64,000 nucleotides of DNA, taken from the NCBI RefSeq assembly GCF_002285415.1, contig NZ_NSBU01000004.1, positions 1 to 64,000 of the forward strand, given 5' to 3'. The stretch's first letter is position 1; each line of letters starts with the position of its first letter. The notes under the pieces are model-generated. The model had not been told where the DNA came from, ran no database searches, and saw only the letters and a list, made by a program, of their open reading frames with translations. This DNA is from Actibacterium pelagium (GTDB lineage Bacteria > Pseudomonadota > Alphaproteobacteria > Rhodobacterales > Rhodobacteraceae). Shown piece by piece: positions 42,176 through 49,913 of the stretch. The position numbers and the translations under genes are program-made.

Positions 42176-42997
42176 TCAGCTCAGCCAACGCTTGCGGCGG
42201 CGATAAGACCGCACGTCGCGGAACGACTTCCGGCCTTCCTCGGCCATGCCCAGATAGAACTCCTTCACGTCCGGGTTCTCGCGCAGCTCGGCAGCAGGAC
42301 CGTCCATCACAACGCGGCCAGATTCCAGAATGTAGCCGTAATGCGCATAGCGCAGCGCCACATTGGTGTTCTGCTCGGCCAGAAGAAAAGTCAGGCCTTC
42401 CTTCTCGTTCAGGGATTTCACGATCTCAAAGATCTGCTCCACCAGCTGCGGAGCCAGACCCATCGAAGGTTCGTCCAGCAGGATCGTCTCAGGGCGCGAC
42501 ATCAGTGCGCGGCCGATGGCCACCATCTGCTGTTCCCCGCCCGAGGTATAGCCCGCTTGGCTTTTGCGCCGCTCTTTCAGGCGCGGGAAATATTCATAGA
42601 CCATGTCCAGATCGGCGCTGACTGCACCACGCCCGTCGCCGCGCGTATAGGCGCCGGTCATCAGGTTTTCCTCGACGGTCAGGTGTTCAAAACAGTGGCG
42701 GCCTTCCATCACTTGGATGACGCCTTTCTTCACCAACTCGGCGGGGTCCAGGTCCTGAACCCGCTCGCCGCGGTAATTGATGGTGCCCTTGGTGACCTCT
42801 CCGCGCTCGGAGTGCAGCAGGTTGGAAATCGCTTTCAGCGTGGTGGTCTTGCCCGCGCCGTTGCCGCCCAGAAGCGCGGTGATGCCGCCCTTGGGAACGT
42901 TCAGGCTGACGCCCTTCAGCACGAGGATCACGTGATTGTAGATCACCTCGATATTGTTGACCTCAAGCAGGGTCTCGGTCTTGCCGCTGTCCAGCAT
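42176..42997 (-). CDS. livF: LIV-type ABC transporter ATP-binding protein (LivF)
   Basis: The start at 42997 (MLDSGKTE, 273 residues) has AAAGG upstream. Walker A reads G-G-N-G-A-G-K-T-T-T near residue 49, the signature motif Y-T-S-G-G-E-Q-Q-M near 154, and Walker B I-L-L-D-E-P-S near 174. The C-terminal 20 residues are a basic tail (R-S-Y-R-R-R-K-R) longer than usual in LivF. With LivG it drives the LivHM permease. A strong hairpin lies between it and the upstream binding-protein gene. Confidence 0.93.
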   Translation of the reverse strand: MLDSGKTETLLEVNNIEVIYNHVILVLKGVSLNVPKGGITALLGGNGAGKTTTLKAISNLLHSERGEVTKGTINYRGERVQDLDPAELVKKGVIQVMEGRHCFEHLTVEENLMTGAYTRGDGRGAVSADLDMVYEYFPRLKERRKSQAGYTSGGEQQMVAIGRALMSRPETILLDEPSMGLAPQLVEQIFEIVKSLNEKEGLTFLLAEQNTNVALRYAHYGYILESGRVVMDGPAAELRENPDVKEFYLGMAEEGRKSFRDVRSYRRRKRWLS

Positions 42998-43061
42998 ATT
43001 GTGGCCTTTCTTCAAGGGGCGCAGGGTCGCCGCTTCGTCTTGGCAAAAATTCTTAAGAGGA

Positions 43062-43088
43062 CCCCGGCCGCACTAAAGGCGGCCGGGG
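43062..43088 (-). terminator. GC-rich hairpin between the binding-protein gene and livF
   Basis: CCCCGGCCGC pairs with GCGGCCGGGG in a perfect 10-bp stem with a 7-nt loop, 11 nt after the binding-protein stop. No T-run follows directly (ATTTTT starts 18-20 nt later on the minus strand), so it is more likely a 3' stabiliser of the upstream mRNA segment or a partial terminator. Confidence 0.6.
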
Positions 43089-43098
43089 GAAGAAACGC

Positions 43099-44382
43099 TT
43101 AGTTACAGCGCTCTGCGATGTTGTTTTCGGCAGCATAGGCGGCCGAGTCCGCGTCGATCAGCGGCTGGATCACGTCCATGTCCGAAGGACCGAAGTCAGA
43201 GATCAGCGACCAGGTGCCGGCGGCTGCGTCCCACTGCTGGATCGCACCGGTGCCCGGGCCACCGTGGTTGGCACAGCTTACCTCGAACGCAGGACCGAAG
43301 TTCGGCATGCCCAGTTCGGCCATACGCTCTTCGGTGATCGAGAAGCTTTCCAGCGCTGCGATCATGTCCGATGCTTCGATGTCTGCTTTGCCGCTGGCTT
43401 TCTGGGCAGCAGCTGCTGCTTCAGCCATCAGCATCGCGGCATAGAAACCACGGTTGTACAGCGCCTTGCCGACGTTATCGCCAGCGCCTGCGGCTTTACC
43501 TGCGTCCACGACGTATTTCTGAACGTCGTCGAAGACCGGGAAGTCGGAACCAACGTTGTGGAAGGTCACAGCCTTGTAGCCGGTCGCCTTGTCACCCGCC
43601 GGGGTCACGTCGTGTTCAGCACCCGACCACCAGACGCCGATGAAGTTTTCCATCGGGTAACGGATGTTCGCGGCTTCCTGAATGGCAACCTGGTTCATAA
43701 CGCCCCAGCCCCACATCAGGACATTGTCAGGTTTTTCGCGGCGGATCTGCAGCCACTGCGATTTCTGTTCCTGACCCGGGTGGTCAACCGGGATCGCCAG
43801 CAGTTCAAAGCCGTGCTTTTCAGACAGGGCTTCCAGCGTTTTGATCGGCTCTTTGCCGTAGGCAGAGTTGTGATAGACCAGAGCGATCTTCTTGCCTTTG
43901 ATGTCACCGCCGTTCACGTCCAGCAGGTGGTTGACCGCCAGCGAAGCCGCGTTCCAGTAGTTGGCCGGGAAGTTGAAGACGTTCGAGAACACCTTGCCGT
44001 TCGCCGCCGAAGTACGGCCGTAGCCCGGAGTGTACAGCGCGATGCCGTCTGCGGTCACTTTGGGGATCAGCTGGTAGGTGATGCCGGTCGACAGCGGGTT
44101 GTAAACCAGAGCGCCTTCGCCCTTGGTCGCCTCATAGCATTCCACGCCTTTTTCAGTGTTATAGCCGGTCTCGCATTCGATGACCTTCGCCATTACGCCA
44201 CCGATACCGCCGTCACGCTCGTTGATCAGCGTGAAATAGTCGGCGTAGCCATCCGCGTAGGGGATACCGCCTGCCGCGTAAGGGCCGGTGCGATAAGACA
44301 GCGACGGGAACACGAGGTCCGCCATAACAGGCGCTGCGGCCATAACCGAGCCCAGTGCCAGAGTTGCCAGTTTCAATTTCAT
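43099..44382 (-). CDS. LIV-type ABC transporter substrate-binding protein
   Basis: The 427-residue protein starts with a signal peptide (L-A-T-L-A-L-G-S-V-M-A-A-A-P-V-M-A) and belongs to the Peripla_BP_6 group, with R-T-G-P-Y-A-A-G-G-I-P-Y near residue 31, L-V-Y-H-N-S-A-Y-G-K-E near 168 and V-G-S-D-F-P-V near 277. It should capture the solute in the periplasm for LivHMGF. Four Cys may form disulfides (C-E-T-G, V-E-C-Y, S-C-A-N, R-C-N). The neighbouring CoA ligases argue for an organic acid rather than a branched-chain amino acid; this is inference. Confidence 0.92.
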   Translation of the reverse strand: MKLKLATLALGSVMAAAPVMADLVFPSLSYRTGPYAAGGIPYADGYADYFTLINERDGGIGGVMAKVIECETGYNTEKGVECYEATKGEGALVYNPLSTGITYQLIPKVTADGIALYTPGYGRTSAANGKVFSNVFNFPANYWNAASLAVNHLLDVNGGDIKGKKIALVYHNSAYGKEPIKTLEALSEKHGFELLAIPVDHPGQEQKSQWLQIRREKPDNVLMWGWGVMNQVAIQEAANIRYPMENFIGVWWSGAEHDVTPAGDKATGYKAVTFHNVGSDFPVFDDVQKYVVDAGKAAGAGDNVGKALYNRGFYAAMLMAEAAAAAQKASGKADIEASDMIAALESFSITEERMAELGMPNFGPAFEVSCANHGGPGTGAIQQWDAAAGTWSLISDFGPSDMDVIQPLIDADSAAYAAENNIAERCN

Positions 44383-44458
44383 CGGTGTAATCCTCCCATG
44401 GTTTTCCGATGGTCCGGGTTGGCCCCGGATCGTTGGTTTCAGGTTCCGCAGCCCACCC

Positions 44459-45535
44459 CTAGTGCGGGAAGGGCCACAATCTCAGTTTCTCTTTGCCGAT
44501 CTTCCAAAGCTGCGCGAGCCCATGCGGCTCGGCGATCAGGAAGACGACAATCAGACCGCCGACAATGATCAGCTCCATGTGGGCGGCGATATCGATGGGC
44601 CAGCCAAGACCACCCACCAAAATGTTTTTCAAAAGCACCGGCAGCAGAACCAGGAAGGCCGCGCCTGCCAGCGATCCAAAGATCGAACCCAGACCGCCGA
44701 TGATGATCATGAACAGAACAAGGAACGACTTGTTGATGCCGAATGCCTCGCCCACTTCGACCGCGCCAAGGTAGACGCTGAAGAACAGCGCGCCTGCGAT
44801 GCCGACAAAGAAGGACGACACGGCAAAGGCGGTCAACTTGGCCCTCAGCGGGTTCACCCCGATGATTTCAGCCGCGATGTCCATGTCGCGGATCGCCATC
44901 CAGCTGCGGCCAACAGTGCCGCGGGTCAGGTTGCGGGCAATCCAAGCCAGCACGGTCAGGAAGACCAGGCAGATCATGTATTTCGCCCAAGCTTCGGTGT
45001 TCGGACCGGTTACGGCCATGCCGAAGACGGTGCGTTCGGGTGCGTTGATCTGGCCCGAGGCCGAGTAGTTGTAGAACCACGGCACCTTGTTGAAGAGCCA
45101 GACAAGGAAGAACTGCGCGGCAAGCGTCGCCACCGCCAGATAGAACCCCTTGATCCGCAAGGACGGCAGGCCGAACAGGACCCCGACGCCTGCGGTCACA
45201 AAACCTGCGCCGATCAGGTGGAAGACAATGCTGACTTCAGGGAATGCCGTCATAAGCTTGTAGCAGGCATAGGCCCCCACAGCCATGAAGCCCCCGGTCC
45301 CAAGGCTGACCTGACCGCAATAGCCAGTCAGGATGTTCAGCCCGATCGCCGCGATGGCGTAGATCAGGAAGGGCACGAACACGGCATTCGCCCAGTAGTC
45401 GTTGATCAGGAAGGGAATGACCCCAAAGGCTACGGCCAGCACGACATAATACCGGATCCGGTCAAACTTGATCGGGAAGGTCTGGTTGTCGTCTTTGTAA
45501 GTGGTGTGGAAATCACCGGCTTCGCGATAGAACAT
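44459..45535 (-). CDS. livM: LIV-type ABC transporter permease (LivM)
   Basis: The start at 45535 (MFYREAGDF, 358 residues) has GGGGGAG about 10 nt upstream; a frame to 45610 lacks membrane-protein character at its end. There are about nine hydrophobic segments with G-Y-C-G-Q-V-S-L-G-T-G-G-F near residue 77 and a LivM loop with D-M-D-I-A-A-E-I-I-G-V-N. It forms the membrane channel with LivH. It follows a small membrane protein gene within the same operon. Confidence 0.93.
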   Translation of the reverse strand: MFYREAGDFHTTYKDDNQTFPIKFDRIRYYVVLAVAFGVIPFLINDYWANAVFVPFLIYAIAAIGLNILTGYCGQVSLGTGGFMAVGAYACYKLMTAFPEVSIVFHLIGAGFVTAGVGVLFGLPSLRIKGFYLAVATLAAQFFLVWLFNKVPWFYNYSASGQINAPERTVFGMAVTGPNTEAWAKYMICLVFLTVLAWIARNLTRGTVGRSWMAIRDMDIAAEIIGVNPLRAKLTAFAVSSFFVGIAGALFFSVYLGAVEVGEAFGINKSFLVLFMIIIGGLGSIFGSLAGAAFLVLLPVLLKNILVGGLGWPIDIAAHMELIIVGGLIVVFLIAEPHGLAQLWKIGKEKLRLWPFPH

Positions 45536-45536
45536 C

Positions 45537-45800
45537 TTATAAAGCTCCCCCTTCGGCAGTGTCGTCGTTGCGATACTGCTCTGGCACCGCGCGTTTGGGC
45601 GGCTTTGCATAGCCGCTGTCTTCGTTGATACGGATCAGCCGCATATAGGCCCACAGGCCAGCCCCGGCCCCAAGTGCTGCCAGCAACAGGGCTGTCATGA
45701 CTTGGGAAGTGTCCGAGAAGTCGGCGCTAAGCGCGAGGTACCCGAAGGCCCAGAATCCCGACCAGGCGATCACGTTGATGATGGCAATCAGCTTGTTCAC
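45537..45800 (-). CDS. Small membrane protein within the LIV-type operon
   Basis: The 87-residue protein starts at GTG 45800, with AAAGGG upstream in the end of livH. Residues 5-27 and 32-54 are hydrophobic, giving two membrane helices, and the C-terminal 30 residues are hydrophilic (R-I-N-E-D-S-G-Y-A-K-P-P-K-R). I do not recognise it. Its position between livH and livM, with only 1-3 bp gaps, suggests it works with the permease, perhaps as a small accessory subunit. Confidence 0.75.
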   Translation of the reverse strand: MNKLIAIINVIAWSGFWAFGYLALSADFSDTSQVMTALLLAALGAGAGLWAYMRLIRINEDSGYAKPPKRAVPEQYRNDDTAEGGAL

Positions 45801-45803
45801 GCC

Positions 45804-46808
45804 CTAGACCCTTTCGATGATCTTCTCGCCGAACAGACCCTGCGGGCGGAAGACGAGGAACAGAAGGGCCAGAACATAGGCGAACCAGTTCTCGGTCGCG
45901 CCGCCGACCATCGGGCCGATGGCGAATTCGAACAGTTTCTCACCCACGCCGATGATCAGGCCGCCCACGATGGCGCCCGGGATCGAGGTGAAGCCGCCCA
46001 GCATCAGAACCGGAAGGGCCTTCAGCGCGATCAGCGACAGCGAGAACTGCACGCCCGACTTGGCACCCCACATGATGCCCGCGACCAGCGCGACAAAGCC
46101 CGCGACCGACCAGACCAGAACCCAGATGAAGTTCAGCGAGATACCAACCGACAGTGCGGCCTGGTGATCGTCTGCCACGGCGCGCATGGCGCGGCCCTGC
46201 TTGGTGTACTGGCTGAAGGCCACAAGCGCTGCCACCAGAACCATCGCAACGATGGTTGCCGTGATGTCGAGGTTGTCGATGAAGAAGCCATAACCGAACC
46301 ATTCATAGGTGGTCTGGTCGATCGCCTCGTTGATGCCCTGCGGCATACACAGGTTCGAGGTCAGACAGATGTCGAGGTTCTTGATCTCGGACCCCCACAT
46401 CAGGTCAGCCACGCCTTCAAGGAAGTAGGCCAGACCGATGGTCGCCATGAACAGGATGATGGGTTCTTGGCCCACAAGGTGTTTGAAGATCACCTGTTGC
46501 ACCGCCCAGGCCAGCCCGATCATCACCACCACGGTGAAGGCTATCGCCAGGAACGAATGCAGGTGCCAGCCAAAGTGATGCACCTCGGTGCCCAGCACCG
46601 CGTTGATCAGGTGCGAGAATGGGACTTGGCCTTTCTCAATACCCACAAGGGTCATCGCCGCAAACAGCGCCATGACGCCCTGCGCAAAGTTGAAAATGCC
46701 CGAGGCCTTGTAGATCAGCACGAAGCCCAGCGCGACCAGCGCATAAAGGACGCCAGCCATCAGGCCGTTCAGCGTCACTTCCATCGCGTAAATGAGGTTG
46801 TCAGACAT
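45804..46808 (-). CDS. livH: LIV-type ABC transporter permease (LivH)
   Basis: The start at 46808 (MSDNLIYAM, 334 residues) follows GGGGAGG. About eight hydrophobic segments and the LivH motifs G-L-M-A-G-V-L-Y-A-L-V-A-L-G-F near residue 13 and P-G-A-I-V-G-G-L near 280 are present. It pairs with LivM. The 68-bp gap to livG contains two direct repeats of GGTTTCTGCA. Confidence 0.93.
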   Translation of the reverse strand: MSDNLIYAMEVTLNGLMAGVLYALVALGFVLIYKASGIFNFAQGVMALFAAMTLVGIEKGQVPFSHLINAVLGTEVHHFGWHLHSFLAIAFTVVVMIGLAWAVQQVIFKHLVGQEPIILFMATIGLAYFLEGVADLMWGSEIKNLDICLTSNLCMPQGINEAIDQTTYEWFGYGFFIDNLDITATIVAMVLVAALVAFSQYTKQGRAMRAVADDHQAALSVGISLNFIWVLVWSVAGFVALVAGIMWGAKSGVQFSLSLIALKALPVLMLGGFTSIPGAIVGGLIIGVGEKLFEFAIGPMVGGATENWFAYVLALLFLVFRPQGLFGEKIIERV

Positions 46809-46836
46809 TGGCGGCCTCCCCGCAGTTTGTGCGCAT

Positions 46837-46868
46837 GGTTTCTGCACGCGATGTGCACGGTTTCTGCA
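46837..46868. repeat. Two GGTTTCTGCA direct repeats between livG and livH
   Basis: The 10-mer GGTTTCTGCA occurs at 46837-46846 and 46859-46868, 22 bp apart start to start (two helical turns). Each is embedded in a slightly longer similar context (RTGCAGAAACCRTGC on the minus strand). It could be an operator or a small duplication. Confidence 0.45.
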
Positions 46869-46876
46869 TGGTGAAT

Positions 46877-47719
46877 TTAGTCATGTTCGACCCCCAGATA
46901 GGCGTCGATGACCTCTTGGTTGTTGCGCACCTCGTCAGGGGTGCCGTCACCGATCTTTCGGCCGTAATCCATCACGACCACGCGGTCGGACAGATCCATG
47001 ACCACGCCCATATCGTGTTCGATCAGGGCGATGGTGGTGCCGAATTCGTCATTCACATCCAGAATAAAGCGGGACATGTCCTCTTTTTCCTCGACGTTCA
47101 TGCCCGCCATGGGCTCGTCCAGAAGCAGGATGTCCGGCTCTGCCGCAAGCGCCCGCCCCAGCTCCACACGTTTTTGCAGACCATAGGGCAGGCGACCCAC
47201 GGGAGTTTTGCGGATGGCTTGGATTTCAAGGAAGTCGATAATCTTTTCAACGGCTTCGCGGTGCTCGCCTTCTTCCTTCTGGGCTTTGCCCCACCACATC
47301 GCCTGTTGCAGCATGTTGGTCTTCATACGGGTCATGCGGCCGGTCATGATATTGTCCAGCGTCGACATACCCTTGAACAACGCGATGTTCTGGAAGGTCC
47401 GCGCCAGCCCCTGCTGGGCCACCTGATAGGGTTTCATCTGCGGACGTTTGGAGCCGCGGAACCAGACCTCGCCTTCGGTCGGAACATAGAAGCCCGAGAT
47501 CACGTTCAGCATCGAGGATTTCCCGGCGCCGTTCGGGCCGATGATCGCACGGATCTCGCCTTCGCGGATATCAAAGGAAATGTCGCTGATCGCCACCACG
47601 CCACCAAAGCGCAGCGTGATATTCTTCATCTCCATCAATACGTTACCGATCTGACGACCGTCCGCGGTGACATAGGGTTCAGCGGGGACACCAGTTGTTG
47701 TCATCTGCTCTACACTCAT
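46877..47719 (-). CDS. livG: LIV-type ABC transporter ATP-binding protein (LivG)
   Basis: The 280-residue ATPase has Walker A G-P-N-G-A-G-K-S-S-M near residue 57, then L-A-R-T-F-Q-N near 110, typical of LivG, a family-specific signature L-P-Y-G-L-Q-K-R near 178 and Walker B I-L-L-L-D-E-P-M near 198. The ATG at 47719 overlaps the stop of the upstream AMP-binding ligase gene (ATGA), so the two are coupled. It works with LivF, LivH and LivM. Confidence 0.94.
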   Translation of the reverse strand: MSVEQMTTTGVPAEPYVTADGRQIGNVLMEMKNITLRFGGVVAISDISFDIREGEIRAIIGPNGAGKSSMLNVISGFYVPTEGEVWFRGSKRPQMKPYQVAQQGLARTFQNIALFKGMSTLDNIMTGRMTRMKTNMLQQAMWWGKAQKEEGEHREAVEKIIDFLEIQAIRKTPVGRLPYGLQKRVELGRALAAEPDILLLDEPMAGMNVEEKEDMSRFILDVNDEFGTTIALIEHDMGVVMDLSDRVVVMDYGRKIGDGTPDEVRNNQEVIDAYLGVEHD

Positions 47720-49689
47720 TCCGCTGCCACCTTGTTGCTTGCGACCGGCACAACAGCTGCATCGCGCAGCTCAAGCGTGGCCTTGATGCTGCCCTTGCGA
47801 CCGTCTTCATAGGTCACTTCGGTCTCGGTCGAGACCTTGGTGGACCCGTCGTAAAGCGCGGTGACCAGATCGTGGTATTTCTCTTCGATGATGCCGCGGC
47901 GCACCTTGCGGGTCCGGGTCAGCTCTCCGTCGTCGGCGTCCAGTTCCTTGTGCAGAACAAGGAAGCGATGGATCTGGCAGCCCGACAGCATGCTGTCTTC
48001 GGCGACCGAGCGGTTCACCTCTTCGACATGGGCCTGAATGGTGTCCAGAACCTGCGGGTGGCCCGCCAGTTCCTGATACGAGGCATAGGCGATGTTGTTA
48101 CGTTCCGCCCAGTTGCCCACCGCCGTCAGGTCGATGTTGATAAAGGCCGTGCACATTTCCTTGCCGTTTCCAAAGACAACTGTCTCAAGGATATCGGGGA
48201 AGAACTTCAGTTTGTTCTCGACGAACTTCGGCGCGAACATGTCGCCGTTGGCCATGTTGCCAACGTCCTTGGCGCGGTCGATGATACGCAGCTGGCCGTT
48301 GGTTTCGATGAAACCCGCGTCGCCGGTGGCGACCCAGCCTTCGGCATCCTTGGTCGAGGCGGTTGAATCGGCGTTTTTGAAGTACTCAACAAAGACACCG
48401 GGCGAGCGATAGAACACTTCGCGGGTGTCTTCGTCGATACGCAGCTCGACCCCCGGGGTCGGGGTGCCAACCGTGTTCGGGTCGACCTCGTCATCCTTTT
48501 GCTGCGTGATAAAGACCGAGGCTTCGGTCTGGCCATACAGCTGCTTCAGATTGATCCCAAGCGAACGGTAGAAGTCGAAAATTTCGGGGCCGATGGCCTC
48601 GCCCGCGGTGTAGCCCACGCGCACATTCGAAAAGCCCAGGGTGTTCTTCAACGGCCCAAAGACAAACAAGTTGCCCAACCAGTATTTGAACTTGTCCGCG
48701 CCGCTGACGGGTTTGCCGTCCAGAATGGCGGGACCGACTTTCTTGGCGTGCGCCATGTACTTGTCGAACAGCTTCTTCTTGAACTTGCCCGCGTCCTCCA
48801 TCCGGATCATCACGTTGGTCAACTGACCTTCGAAAACCCGTGGTGGGGCAAAGAAATAGGACGGGCCGATCTCGCGCAGGTCGGTCATCATGGTGTTGGC
48901 GCTTTCCGGGCAGTTCACGCAGAAACCGCACCAGTAGGCCTGACCGATCGAGAAGATATAGTCACCGACCCAAGCCATCGGCAGATAGGCCAGAACGTCA
49001 TCGCTTTGACGCAGCCCGTCGAATTCAGACGAGTTCTTCGAGGTCTCGATGATGTTCCGGTTGGACATCACCACGCCCTTTGGCTTGCCGGTGGTGCCCG
49101 AGGTGTACAGCATCACGCAGGTGCTGTCGTAATTCAGTTCGGCGATACGCGCGTCCAGTTCCTCGCCCAGACGCACCTCGGCGGCACGACCTTCGGCTTC
49201 GACATCCTTCAGCCAGTTCAGGTGGCTATGGTCGTATTTCCGCAGACCGCGTTTGTCGTTGTAGATGACGTGCTCGATGCCGGACACGGTTTCCTGAACG
49301 TCGATAACCTTGTCGACCTGCTCCTGGTCGCCACAGACGACGAAGCGGGCGCCGCAATGTTCCAGCACATAGGCCATCTCTTCGGCGACGGCGTCCTGAT
49401 ACAGCGGAACCGGCACGGCCCCGCACATCTGCGCGGCCACCATCGACCAGTAATGCGCCGGGCGGTTGCGCCCGATAATGGCGACATGGTCACCCCGTTC
49501 CAGCCCCAGCACCAGAAACCCAAGCGCGATCGCACGGATTTCCTCGGCGGATTCCGCCCAGGTCCAGCTTTGCCAGATCCCGAATTCCTTTTCCCGATAC
49601 GCAGGCTTGTCGCCGTATTTCGCGACGTTGCGCGCCAGAAGCGCAGGCACGGACTGCAAGTCGCCCGAAGACGTTGTTACAGCGGTCAA
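47716..49689 (-). CDS. Long-chain acyl-CoA synthetase-type AMP-binding enzyme
   Basis: The 657-residue adenylate-forming enzyme starts at TTG 49689 with GGGAGG 7 nt upstream. The AMP-binding P-loop is intact: M-L-Y-T-S-G-T-T-G-K-P-K-G near residue 195. Later motifs are Y-G-Q-T-E-A-S, G-W-V-A-T-G-D-A-G and R-I-I-D-R-A-K-D-V. It should activate a carboxylic acid to its CoA thioester. It is the first gene of the operon with livG, livH, livM, the binding protein, livF and the PaaK-like gene, which suggests that the transported acid is activated at once. A hybrid kinase and regulator diverge upstream. Confidence 0.93.
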   Translation of the reverse strand: MTAVTTSSGDLQSVPALLARNVAKYGDKPAYREKEFGIWQSWTWAESAEEIRAIALGFLVLGLERGDHVAIIGRNRPAHYWSMVAAQMCGAVPVPLYQDAVAEEMAYVLEHCGARFVVCGDQEQVDKVIDVQETVSGIEHVIYNDKRGLRKYDHSHLNWLKDVEAEGRAAEVRLGEELDARIAELNYDSTCVMLYTSGTTGKPKGVVMSNRNIIETSKNSSEFDGLRQSDDVLAYLPMAWVGDYIFSIGQAYWCGFCVNCPESANTMMTDLREIGPSYFFAPPRVFEGQLTNVMIRMEDAGKFKKKLFDKYMAHAKKVGPAILDGKPVSGADKFKYWLGNLFVFGPLKNTLGFSNVRVGYTAGEAIGPEIFDFYRSLGINLKQLYGQTEASVFITQQKDDEVDPNTVGTPTPGVELRIDEDTREVFYRSPGVFVEYFKNADSTASTKDAEGWVATGDAGFIETNGQLRIIDRAKDVGNMANGDMFAPKFVENKLKFFPDILETVVFGNGKEMCTAFINIDLTAVGNWAERNNIAYASYQELAGHPQVLDTIQAHVEEVNRSVAEDSMLSGCQIHRFLVLHKELDADDGELTRTRKVRRGIIEEKYHDLVTALYDGSTKVSTETEVTYEDGRKGSIKATLELRDAAVVPVASNKVAAE

Positions 49690-49913
49690 GTTATTCCTCC
49701 CATCGGCCAGTTGGTTGGCCCTTCAGGTCGCGATTCCCAACGCGACTCTGGTCCCTGTATTAGGAACATGAGCAAACTCATGGTCAAACTTTTCCTGAGT
49801 TTTTCCAGAATCTAACGAATTGTTACACGCCCGATTTCATTCAAAAATTCGCGTCCCACCCCCCTTTTCGGTCCGCCATTCCGGTGCTAGCCATGAGATG
49901 GGAGGACAGATCG

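Noticed and set aside
40348-42621. 757-codon open frame on the plus strand
   Set aside because: It crosses the pseudo-caspase, PaaK-like and livF genes in antisense, with no domain and no ribosome-binding site of note.
43264-44568. 434-codon plus-strand frame
   Set aside because: Antisense to the ABC binding-protein gene, which has signal peptide and family motifs.
48499-49815. 438-codon plus-strand frame
   Set aside because: Antisense to the AMP-binding ligase; no recognisable protein features.
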